Source of the DNA: Planctomycetaceae bacterium
GTDB taxonomy: Bacteria > Planctomycetota > Planctomycetia > Planctomycetales > Planctomycetaceae
Assembly (NCBI GenBank): GCA_900299185.1
Contig: OMIV01000117.1
Location: 1 to 47,180, forward strand
Direction of reading: 5' to 3'
Length of the DNA stretch: 47,180 nucleotides
In this document: positions 9,792 to 17,286 of the stretch, one piece after another
How the letters are laid out: each line of letters opens with the position of its first letter
How positions within the stretch are numbered: the stretch's first letter is position 1
Notes under the pieces: generated by a model
What the model saw: only the letters and a program-made list of their open reading frames with translations
Told to the model about the DNA's origin: nothing
Databases searched by the model: none
Position numbers and translations under genes: made by a program

Positions 9792-9901
9792 TCATCGCTT
9801 TCCATCTCGGCGGAGCCGTCTTTGCTTGCGCGTTTCCGACCGAGCGTCGGCTTTATGAGTTCACAAAAGAATAGAGGCTCCGCCGCAAGCCAAAGCGATG
9901 A
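9792..9901. repeat. Large two-part inverted repeat (26-base arms) after copA
   Basis: Bases 9792-9801 (TCATCGCTTT) pair perfectly with 9892-9901, and 9808-9817 (CGGCGGAGCC) pair perfectly with 9876-9885. The six bases between them in each arm do not pair. The 58-base interior contains a smaller hairpin CCGAC/GTCGG (9836-9840 with 9846-9850). It follows the copA stop by a few bases and may act as a transcription barrier or be a mobile repeat. No T-tract is present. Confidence 0.7.
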
Positions 9902-9995
9902 TGAATCACCGCACTCCAAGAGCACCGGCCACAGGCTCCCACTTGATGGCTCGTGGGTTTACAAAAGGGCGAGCCTCTAACACTTAGGAGTCATC

Positions 9996-12900
9996 ATGAA
10001 ACGCACTTTGATTTATCTCTGTGCGATCGCCTTGCAGTGGCCTGTCGTTGCATCAGCTCAAGACCGCATCAAGTTCAGCCGCGACATCTTGCCGATCCTG
10101 TCTGACAACTGTTTTGCTTGTCATGGACCGGATGGCAACAAGCGGCAGGGCGGGTTGCGATTGGATGAGGCCGAAGGGGCGTTTAAGGCGGGTGAGTCCG
10201 GGAAGGTTGCGGTCGTTCCCAAGGATTCCAAAGCCAGCGAGTTGGTGAAGCGAATCTTGAGCACCAACAAAGACGAGGTCATGCCGCCGCCTGCTTCTCG
10301 CAAAGCTCTGACCGACGCGCAGAAAGAGTTATTACAGCGGTGGGTCGAGCAAGGGGCCAACTACGAGAAGCATTGGGCGTTCGTTTCGCCGGCGAAGCTT
10401 GAAGTTCCGGTGGCCAAGACGCAGAAGTGGGCTCGCACTCCGGTCGATCAATTCATCCTCGCGCGGTTGGAGAAAGATGGGCTCACGCCGCGACCCGAGG
10501 CCAACAAGAGCACGCTCATTCGGCGAGTGGCGTTCTCGTTAACGGGGTTGCCTCCGACACCTCAAGAGGTTGCTCAATACGAAGCCGACCAGAGCGCGGA
10601 CGCTTATGAGAAGATGGTCGATCGATATCTCAGTTCGCCGCGATATGGCGAAGAGATGGCGCGGAATTGGCTCGATGTCGCTCGTTATGCCGACACGCAC
10701 GGATTGCATCTGGATAACGAGCGCGAGATGTGGGCTTATCGAGATTGGGTCGTCAGGTCGTTCAATCGCAATCAGTCCTTCGATCAATTCACGATCGAGC
10801 AACTGGCCGGTGACCTCTTGCCGAACCCGACAACCGAGCAGCTCATCGCAACGGGGTTCAATCGCTGCAACGTGACGACCAGTGAAGGTGGCTCAATCGA
10901 GGCCGAGTTTCTCTATCGCTACGCGGTCGATCGCGCGAGTACGACAATCGGCACCTGGATGGGGCTCACTGGTGGTTGCGCGGTCTGCCATGACCACAAG
11001 TACGACCCGCTGACGATGAAGGACTTCTACTCCTTCTATGCGTTCTTCTATTCGGCGGCGGACCCGGCGATGGACCGCAATATCCGCAACACCGATCCGT
11101 TCTTGTCGCTCGCGACGGACGACCAGAAGAAGCAGCTCTCTGAGTTGAAGACCGTCGAAAGCCAAGCCAAGCAAGCCTTGGACGAGGCCGCGAAGAAGAC
11201 GGAGTACGTCGATCCGGCGACGCTTGAAACGAAGCTGCCAGCAGTGCGTGTTGAGGATGTGCTGCTCGACGACGTGTTCCCGCTCGGTGCTGCGGTACGC
11301 ACGACATCTCGCAACGCCGCGACATGGAGCACGCGCGATCGCGACGAAGTGCCGCTTGGCAAACGGTCGCTGCGACAGTGGTATGGGTCGACCTATACCG
11401 ACCGTGTCGAGAACTTCTCGATCACTTATCCGATTGGAAAGAACGCCAAGATCAGTATCGCTGCTCGAGTGGATGCTCATGAGCCGCCGAAGGCCATCAT
11501 GCTCGAATTGGCGACGAGCGCGGGAGTGCGTCGCGCGATCTGGGGCGATGCCGAGCAACTTGGCAGCGGAGAAGTCGGCAAGCCCGAACGAGTTCGAATC
11601 GGAGACCTTCCGCCGGGCGGACAATGGACTCGATTAGAGATCGATGCTGAGAAGTTTGCCTTCAAGGGTGGCGAGACCATCAAAGGATTCGTGCTGGGTC
11701 AAAAGGGCGGCATCGTGAATTGGGATGCGCTCACGGTAACGAGCGACGTCGCTCCTGCGGACGATCCACGCGCGTCGCTGACGGCATGGTGGAAGAGCCG
11801 CACGGGTCAAGACTCACCCGGAGTTCCCGGTGCGTTAGCTGCTGCTCTTAAGGCTGGTCCCGATGGCAAGGCAACCGATGAGATCAAAGCTCAGCTTAAG
11901 TCGTTCTTCCTGGCGTATGTCGCGCGGCCGGCGAGTGGCGACTTCCAAACTGTAAGAGCAGCGTATGAGCAAGCCGTGGCCGAACGCGCTACGCTCGAAG
12001 ACAGCATTCCTGGCACGTTCATCTTCAGGGACATCGAGAAGGCGCGCGATGCGTTCGTGATGCAGCGCGGTCAGTACGACAAGCCGGGCGAGAAAGTAGA
12101 GCCGCGCGTGCCGGTCGCCTTTGGAACTCTGAAGCTCGACGATCCGGCGCGTCGTCCGAATCGGCTCGACTTAGCCAAGTGGTTGCTGACTCCAGAGCAA
12201 CCTTTGACCGCGCGCGTGACAGTCAATCGCTTCTGGCAGCAGTTCTTTGGTACGGGGCTCGTTAAGACCAGCGATGACTTCGGTGCTCAAGGCGAACGGC
12301 CCACGCATCCGGAGCTGCTCGATTGGTTGGCGTTGCATTACCGAGAGTCTGGTTGGGATACGAAAGCCTTCGTAAAGCTGTTGCTGACTTCGGCCACCTT
12401 CCGACAAGACAACCGCGTGTTGCCCGATGTGTTGCAGCGCGATCCGCAGAACCGGTTGCTCGCGCGAGCTGCTCGCTTCCGTTTGGATGCGGAGCAGATT
12501 CGCGACAACGCGTTGTTCGTGAGTGGCCTATTGAATCTGGAAGTTGGAGGTCGTGGAGCATTGCCGTACCAGCCTTCCAACATCTGGGAGCCGGTGGGGT
12601 ACTCAGACAGCAACACGCGCTTCTACATCCAAGATCATGGAGCCGCGTTGTATCGACGGAGCTTGTATTGCTTCCTGAAGCGCACAGCGCCGCCGCCATT
12701 CATGAGCAACTTTGATGGGCCCAATCGCGAGCAACTGTGTGCGCGTCGCGAACGCAGCAACACGCCGTTGCAGGCTCTGCAACTCATGAATGACGTGCAG
12801 CACTTCGAAGCCGCGCGAGCGTTCTCAGAGCGGATCATCAGCGAAGGTGGCAAGACTGCCGACGAACGGATTGCGTTTGCTTATCGAGCGGTCTTGTCGC

Positions 12901-13109
12901 GTGCTCCTCAAGCCGACGAACTGGCTGTCGTCAAAGCGGCGTTGGAGCAATACCTGACGCGCTTCCAAAAAGACGAAGCGGCCGCAGCCAAGGTCATTCG
13001 AGTTGGCGAGTCCAAGCTGAAGTCCGCGGCGCCAAGCTCGGAGATCGCGGCCTACGCGCTGGTCGCCAACTTGATTCTCAATCTCGATGAAACCGTTGTG
13101 AGGAACTAA
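9996..13109 (+). CDS. PSCyt1-PSCyt2-PSD1 (DUF1549/DUF1553) secreted cytochrome-like protein
   Basis: A 1037-residue exported protein of the large planctomycete family. A signal peptide (residues 1-21, ending VVASAQ) is followed by a PSCyt1 haem-type domain with CFACH (C39, C42, H43) and ACHGPDG, then the DUF1549 (PSCyt2) domain with GCAVCHDHKYDPLT. A beta-rich middle insert lies at about 400-600, and the C-terminal DUF1553 (PSD1) domain contains TARVTVNRFWQQFFG and NRFWQ-type motifs. The last residues NLILNLDETVVRN are characteristic. TAGGAG lies five bases before the ATG. In many planctomycetes this gene is followed by a DUF1501 (sulfatase-like) partner; here a rhomboid gene follows instead, so it is an orphan copy. 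Function is not established: periplasmic electron transfer or polysaccharide breakdown has been proposed for the family. Confidence 0.93.
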   Translation: MKRTLIYLCAIALQWPVVASAQDRIKFSRDILPILSDNCFACHGPDGNKRQGGLRLDEAEGAFKAGESGKVAVVPKDSKASELVKRILSTNKDEVMPPPASRKALTDAQKELLQRWVEQGANYEKHWAFVSPAKLEVPVAKTQKWARTPVDQFILARLEKDGLTPRPEANKSTLIRRVAFSLTGLPPTPQEVAQYEADQSADAYEKMVDRYLSSPRYGEEMARNWLDVARYADTHGLHLDNEREMWAYRDWVVRSFNRNQSFDQFTIEQLAGDLLPNPTTEQLIATGFNRCNVTTSEGGSIEAEFLYRYAVDRASTTIGTWMGLTGGCAVCHDHKYDPLTMKDFYSFYAFFYSAADPAMDRNIRNTDPFLSLATDDQKKQLSELKTVESQAKQALDEAAKKTEYVDPATLETKLPAVRVEDVLLDDVFPLGAAVRTTSRNAATWSTRDRDEVPLGKRSLRQWYGSTYTDRVENFSITYPIGKNAKISIAARVDAHEPPKAIMLELATSAGVRRAIWGDAEQLGSGEVGKPERVRIGDLPPGGQWTRLEIDAEKFAFKGGETIKGFVLGQKGGIVNWDALTVTSDVAPADDPRASLTAWWKSRTGQDSPGVPGALAAALKAGPDGKATDEIKAQLKSFFLAYVARPASGDFQTVRAAYEQAVAERATLEDSIPGTFIFRDIEKARDAFVMQRGQYDKPGEKVEPRVPVAFGTLKLDDPARRPNRLDLAKWLLTPEQPLTARVTVNRFWQQFFGTGLVKTSDDFGAQGERPTHPELLDWLALHYRESGWDTKAFVKLLLTSATFRQDNRVLPDVLQRDPQNRLLARAARFRLDAEQIRDNALFVSGLLNLEVGGRGALPYQPSNIWEPVGYSDSNTRFYIQDHGAALYRRSLYCFLKRTAPPPFMSNFDGPNREQLCARRERSNTPLQALQLMNDVQHFEAARAFSERIISEGGKTADERIAFAYRAVLSRAPQADELAVVKAALEQYLTRFQKDEAAAAKVIRVGESKLKSAAPSSEIAAYALVANLILNLDETVVRN

Positions 13110-13291
13110 GAGGATCGACCAACTCGTGCTCTCAGCCCGAACTGAAAGTCAGTGCGACTGCGCGACGTTCGGTGATGACCAGCAGCGAGTGATTTGGCCA
13201 TCGTTCAAGCGGCGTCTGAAGTCTGTGCTCTCGCAGGCTTCTTCTACGGAATGGTCCAGTTCTTGAAATGGCATCAGAGTGGCGTTTCGTT

Positions 13292-13323
13292 CTGAGATTC
13301 GTGATGTTCATATCGAATCTCGG
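13292..13323. repeat. Hairpin in the spacer before the rhomboid gene
   Basis: GAGATTCG (13294-13301) pairs with CGAATCTC (13314-13321) around a 12-base loop, and two further bases can pair at the base with one wobble. It lies about 180 bases after the PSD1 gene and 70 bases before the rhomboid start. It could be a weak terminator or leader structure. Apart from it, the 283-base spacer 13110-13392 shows nothing recognisable. Confidence 0.4.
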
Positions 13324-13392
13324 ATTGAAGCTTCGAATGCCAAGGGGCGTCGATGGTCCGAGCTGTAGGCCTTCGAGTGATGGACCAGCTTC

Positions 13393-14709
13393 ATGATCAT
13401 TCCGCTTACGACTGACGCGCCGGTCTATCACTTTCCGTTTGCTACGATCGGCCTAATTCTGACCAATGTGTTCTGCTTCTTGCTCTCGGGCATGGGGAGT
13501 GACGAGCACGTGGCGCGGTGGGCTGAGTTCTCTCTGCAACACGGACAAGGACTGCATCCGTTGCAGTGGATCACCAGCAACTTCTTGCATGCTGGTTTCA
13601 TTCACTTGCTGGGCAACATGGTCTTCTTGTGGGGCTTTGGCTTGGTGGTCGAGGGCAAGCTTGGCTGGCTGAAGTTCGTCGCGGTCTATCTCGGTATCGG
13701 CGTTGCTCAATGCGCTGTCGAGCAAACCATCATGTTATGGTCCCATCCGCTCGGCGACGTGCATCAAGTGCTGGGGTTAGACGACGAGTCGATCCGTAAA
13801 TGGAGAGAAGAAGGCGCGACCGACGCCGAAGTTGAAGCGGCGCTCGACAAGATCAACAGCGCCTTGCAGAACGTCGACCGCCAGCACATCCCCGGTTCGT
13901 TGGGAGCGTCGTCCATCATCTACGGCATGTTGGCGATGTCGCTGGTCTGGGCACCCAAGAACGAAGTCACGTGTTTGTTCTTTGCGGGGATTCGATCTTT
14001 CACATTCGAAATCACGATCATGACGCTGGCCTTGTGGTACATCGGCGAAGCCATCTTGATCGCTGTGATTCAGCAGTTCTCTTTAGCCACTGCGACGCTG
14101 CATTTGATGGGAGCCGCGATTGGCTTTGGAGTTGGAGTCGTACTCTTCAAGCGGGGTTTGGTTGATTGCGAGGACTGGGATTTGTTCTCGGTCATGAGCG
14201 GTCATTACGGACCCTATGCCCGTGATAGTTACGGCAACCGCATTGATCGTCCGGGCGATAAGAAAGAGATCGAACTGAAAGAGGTCGAGAAGCCCAAGAA
14301 GAAAGCTGGCCCCAACTTGTCGGTCCGCAAGAAGGCGTTTCAAAGCATTCAGCAACTGGTTGACGATGGGGATTTCAGTACCGCCAATGACGAACTCTAC
14401 AACTTGCGTCTGAAGGACGAGAAGGCGGTGCTGGATGAAGACTTGCTGGAACGTCTCGCGATAGGACTTGCGAAGTCCAATCAATGGGATGACTCGATCG
14501 CGTTGATGAATGAATTCATCGAAGCCTATCCCGAGAACGCGGACGTCATGCGACTGAAGCTCTCTCAAGCCTACATGAAAGGCAGGGATGATCCGCGCGA
14601 GGCGTTGCAGACGTTGAAGAGCATCGATGCCAGTTCGCTGAATGACGACCGACGTGCTCAGTATCAGAAGCTGATCAAGCAAGCCAAAGCGATGCTGAAT
14701 GGAGATTGA
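13393..14709 (+). CDS. Rhomboid-family intramembrane serine protease with helical-repeat tail
   Basis: Polytopic membrane protein of 438 residues. Its rhomboid core (about residues 1-260) starts MIIPLTTDAPVYHFPFATI and includes WITSNFLHAGFIHLLGNM, the conserved rhomboid segment in helix 2 (HxxxN-type). The proposed catalytic serine lies in GASSIIYG (S173) and the histidine in ATLHLMGAAIGF (H237). The normal GxSG motif reads G-A-S-S, so the residue after the serine is Ser, not Gly. A charged loop of about 50 residues is inserted between membrane helices before the serine. After the core, about 180 soluble residues look like TPR-type helical hairpins (for example DDSIALMNEFIEAYPENADV). No clear ribosome binding site is seen. 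Substrates are unknown. Confidence 0.85.
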   Translation: MIIPLTTDAPVYHFPFATIGLILTNVFCFLLSGMGSDEHVARWAEFSLQHGQGLHPLQWITSNFLHAGFIHLLGNMVFLWGFGLVVEGKLGWLKFVAVYLGIGVAQCAVEQTIMLWSHPLGDVHQVLGLDDESIRKWREEGATDAEVEAALDKINSALQNVDRQHIPGSLGASSIIYGMLAMSLVWAPKNEVTCLFFAGIRSFTFEITIMTLALWYIGEAILIAVIQQFSLATATLHLMGAAIGFGVGVVLFKRGLVDCEDWDLFSVMSGHYGPYARDSYGNRIDRPGDKKEIELKEVEKPKKKAGPNLSVRKKAFQSIQQLVDDGDFSTANDELYNLRLKDEKAVLDEDLLERLAIGLAKSNQWDDSIALMNEFIEAYPENADVMRLKLSQAYMKGRDDPREALQTLKSIDASSLNDDRRAQYQKLIKQAKAMLNGD

Positions 14710-14801
14710 TAAGGACTCGAGTCGGGCTGGCTAATGCGGACGACGGAAGCCTCATAGCGAGCGTTCGTAATACGGAGGCCTTAGTCATCGACCTCGCGAT
14801 A

Positions 14802-14915
14802 TCAGAGCTTGGCCACGGTAGGAATCTGCAGAGACGTCGGCAGAGGCGGTTCCTTTTGAGGACTTCGGCAGCCAAGGACCGTCAGTAAGAGCAGCGGCAT
14901 CAGCATTCGAATCAT
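14802..14915 (-). CDS. Small lipoprotein candidate (37 residues)
   Basis: A short reading frame, below usual gene-calling size. It encodes M-I-R-M-L-M followed by a leucine-rich segment and the lipobox LTVLGC, then a 21-residue polar, proline-rich tail (RSPQKEPPLPTSLQIPTVAK). The cysteine at residue 16 would be lipidated and become the new N-terminus. AGGA (minus strand, 14925-14922) sits six bases before the ATG. A signal peptide, a lipobox and a ribosome binding site in one 114-base frame are unlikely by chance, but no homologue is recognised. It is followed on the same strand by no obvious partner, and lies 71 bases downstream of the metallo-beta-lactamase-fold gene, so the two could share a transcript. 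Confidence 0.5.
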   Translation of the reverse strand: MIRMLMPLLLLTVLGCRSPQKEPPLPTSLQIPTVAKL

Positions 14916-14986
14916 GACGCGTCCTGGATTACGAGTTGCGGATGTGAGGCGTTATAGCGGCACCAATGATGTCGCGAACGAGCAGA

Positions 14987-15829
14987 TTACTGACTCGCCG
15001 CTTGCTGGTCGGCGAGGTTCTTTTGAAACGCCTTCTGCTTGAGTTCGACGTAGGCTCGATAGCCTTCCGGGTCGATGAATGGATTGGCCTTCTCGTTGGC
15101 CTTCAATCGGTCGTACTTCGCGAGCATCCCGTAGTAGTCGCCGTGTGCTCCCAAGAAGATGTCACAGCGCAGCTTGAGCAACACGTCGAACGTCTTGGCA
15201 TAGTCCTTGGCGATCGTGGGGTAATCCTGGTTGCCAACAAGTCGATAGCCGGGATTCACATTCGGGCTGCCGATGACGACCACTTCCAACGGCTTGCCAT
15301 CTTCAGACTCGCGCCACGTCCATGTCGTGCAACCTCGCGTGTGACCTGGAGTGGAACGAGCAATCAATGTCGTCCCACCGAGCTTCACTTCGTCGCCGTC
15401 CTTGAGCACTCGATCGACGGCGCACGGACGCCAGCGGCTGTCCTGATAAAGGTACTGCCCAACTCCGCCCGACGAGATGACTGCATCGTCGCCTTGCATG
15501 ACAAAGACCTTGGCTCCGGTCAGTTCTTTGAGGGCCGCATGACCTTCCACATGATCGGAGTGCGCATGACTGGCGAGGATGATTTTCACGTCGGTCATCT
15601 TGAACCCCAGCGATTCGATCGACGCGCGGATCAAGGGCACGGTCTCGTCAAAGCTGCTGTTGATGACGATGTGACCTTCGGGAGTGGTGATGAGGTACGT
15701 GGCCAGCGCCTTCGAACCCACGTAATAAGTATGCCCCGCGATCTTGTGAGCAGGGAAAGGTTCGTCAGCGAGAGCGTTTGAACTAATAGCGACGATGAGT
15801 AACAGCAAAGACTGTAAGAAGGATTTCAT
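14987..15829 (-). CDS. Secreted class B3-like metallo-beta-lactamase-fold hydrolase
   Basis: Exported zinc hydrolase of 280 residues. The ATG at 15829 is chosen because the product then starts with a clean signal peptide (about residues 1-22, LLLLIVAISSNALA) and AAGG lies just upstream. The longer upstream frame is arginine-rich noise. The dinuclear zinc ligands of subclass B3 are all visible: H88, H90, D92 and H93 in SHAHSDHVEGH, H163 in PGHTRGCTTW, and H229 in GAHGDYYGM. The B3-like stretch around SSGGVGQY and RWRPCAVDRVL also matches that subclass rather than glyoxalase II or RNase J types. Whether it hydrolyses beta-lactams or another ester or lactone cannot be told from sequence. Periplasmic location is inferred. 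Confidence 0.87.
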   Translation of the reverse strand: MKSFLQSLLLLIVAISSNALADEPFPAHKIAGHTYYVGSKALATYLITTPEGHIVINSSFDETVPLIRASIESLGFKMTDVKIILASHAHSDHVEGHAALKELTGAKVFVMQGDDAVISSGGVGQYLYQDSRWRPCAVDRVLKDGDEVKLGGTTLIARSTPGHTRGCTTWTWRESEDGKPLEVVVIGSPNVNPGYRLVGNQDYPTIAKDYAKTFDVLLKLRCDIFLGAHGDYYGMLAKYDRLKANEKANPFIDPEGYRAYVELKQKAFQKNLADQQAASQ

Positions 15830-16080
15830 AGCAAGCCTTGGACGACGGCAGGCTGCCCTCTGCCATTGGTCGTGAATGAAGCAGCAACGCCGATGGTCGA
15901 GGGCAACCACCAGGCAATTGATCGGAATGTGATCGACCTCGAAGAGAAGCGACAGCGAGTGATGGTGCCTACGAGTTTGGGGACTCGCATGCGAGATTCT
16001 CGGCGGTCGTTCAAGATGCGGAAGTTGCTTCACGATCGCGCGAGTTGATCATGGCTCGCTCTTCTTTTGGAAAGGCCGAC

Positions 16081-17133
16081 ATGCCCGCTGTGCTTCCGAC
16101 GTTGGAATGGATTGGCGAATTGCCCGGTGCTTTGAGACTCATTGATCAAACTCGATTACCCAGCGAATGCCTGACGATCGACTGCGTGACGACCGAGCAA
16201 GTTTGGGAAGCCATTCGATCGCTGAGGGTGCGCGGTGCTCCGGCGATTGGTTGCGCGGCGGCGTATGGCGTCATCGTCGGAGTGCAGTCGCCATTACCGA
16301 GTGATTCCAGCGAGCTGGTCAGTCGAGTTCAGCAAGTCGCGGACTATCTCGCGACCAGCCGACCGACGGCGGTGAATCTGTTCTGGGCACTCGATCGCAT
16401 GCGACGAGTCGCCGTTGAAAATGCATCCTTAAGCGTTCCGACGTTGCTTGCTCGATTACTGTCGGAAGCTCGAATGATTGATGCCGAAGATCGCGAGATG
16501 TGCGCGGCGATTGGAAAACACGGAGCTGCGTTGATGCCCGAGAACGGCAGCGTGCTAACTCATTGCAACGCGGGAGGATTGGCAACCGCTGGCGATGGCA
16601 CCGCGTTGTCGGTCTTCTTCGCCGCAGCAGCAGCGGGCAAGAAGTTGCATGTGTTTGCCGATGAAACTCGACCGTTGTTGCAAGGAGCGCGGTTGACTGC
16701 ATGGGAGCTGCAACAGCGCGGCATCCCGGTCACGGTTATCTGCGACTCGATGGCGGCACTCGCGCTGAGAGATCGCAACGTCAGCGCGGTTGTTGTTGGG
16801 GCCGATCGCATCGCGGCTAATGGCGATACGGCGAACAAAGTGGGGACGTACTCGGTGGCGGTTCTCGCCCGAGCTCACGGCGTTCCCTTCTATGTCGCAG
16901 CGCCGTCGAGCACGTTTGATTTCAATTTGCCGACCGGTGCCGGCATCCCCATCGAAGAACGGAAGTCCGAGGAGATCACGGAAGGGTTTGGTACTCGCAC
17001 CGTGCCCGTCGGAGTTGCTGTCTGGAACCCGGCCTTCGATGTCACTCCGGCTGAGTTGATTGCCGGCATCATTACCGAGCGCGGTGTAATACTTGCTCCA
17101 ACCACCGAACGCATCCGCGAAGTCCTGAGTTAG
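16081..17133 (+). CDS. mtnA: S-methyl-5-thioribose-1-phosphate isomerase (MtnA)
   Basis: Methionine-salvage enzyme that converts methylthioribose 1-phosphate to methylthioribulose 1-phosphate. Characteristic stretches: LRLIDQTRLP, RGAPAIG, NLFWALDRM, LTHCNAGGLAT with the catalytic cysteine, ADETRPLLQGARLTAWEL, and VVGADRIAANGD with the catalytic aspartate. The start at 16081 is preferred because GGAAAGG (16069-16075) precedes it by five bases and MPAVLPTLEWIGELPGALRL fits the family N-terminus. ATG at 16051 or TTG at 16045 are alternatives that add 10-12 residues without a ribosome binding site. The product is 350 residues, normal for MtnA. No other salvage gene (mtnK, mtnB, mtnP) is next to it. 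eIF2B-type relatives are the only realistic alternative, and the motifs favour MtnA. Confidence 0.94.
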   Translation: MPAVLPTLEWIGELPGALRLIDQTRLPSECLTIDCVTTEQVWEAIRSLRVRGAPAIGCAAAYGVIVGVQSPLPSDSSELVSRVQQVADYLATSRPTAVNLFWALDRMRRVAVENASLSVPTLLARLLSEARMIDAEDREMCAAIGKHGAALMPENGSVLTHCNAGGLATAGDGTALSVFFAAAAAGKKLHVFADETRPLLQGARLTAWELQQRGIPVTVICDSMAALALRDRNVSAVVVGADRIAANGDTANKVGTYSVAVLARAHGVPFYVAAPSSTFDFNLPTGAGIPIEERKSEEITEGFGTRTVPVGVAVWNPAFDVTPAELIAGIITERGVILAPTTERIREVLS

Positions 17134-17192
17134 GGCGCTCGAAAAGAGCTACTCACAGAAGTTGATCGGACCAGTTGAGTGACAGCCAGAAA

Positions 17193-17247
17193 CGCGAGCA
17201 GACATGAAACGAACAACGAGTGTGTTGTCGCTTCATGTCTGCTCGCG
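17193..17247. terminator. Long hairpin between convergent mtnA and the histidine-kinase operon
   Basis: CGCGAGCAGACATGAA (17193-17208) and its exact complement (17232-17247) form a 16-base-pair stem. Pairing can continue inward (CGAACAAC with GTTGTCG, one bulge), leaving a very small loop. It sits between two converging genes, about 60 bases past mtnA and 40 bases past the kinase stop, so a shared bidirectional terminator is the simplest reading. There is no T-tract on either side, which is not typical of intrinsic terminators. Confidence 0.6.
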
Positions 17248-17286
17248 AAGTTCGGTCAACGATTCGACGGTCGGCCTTCGATGCAT

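Noticed and set aside
14966-15781. A 271-residue plus-strand frame opposite the metallo-beta-lactamase-fold gene
   Set aside because: It is the antisense shadow of a gene whose zinc ligands and signal peptide are complete.
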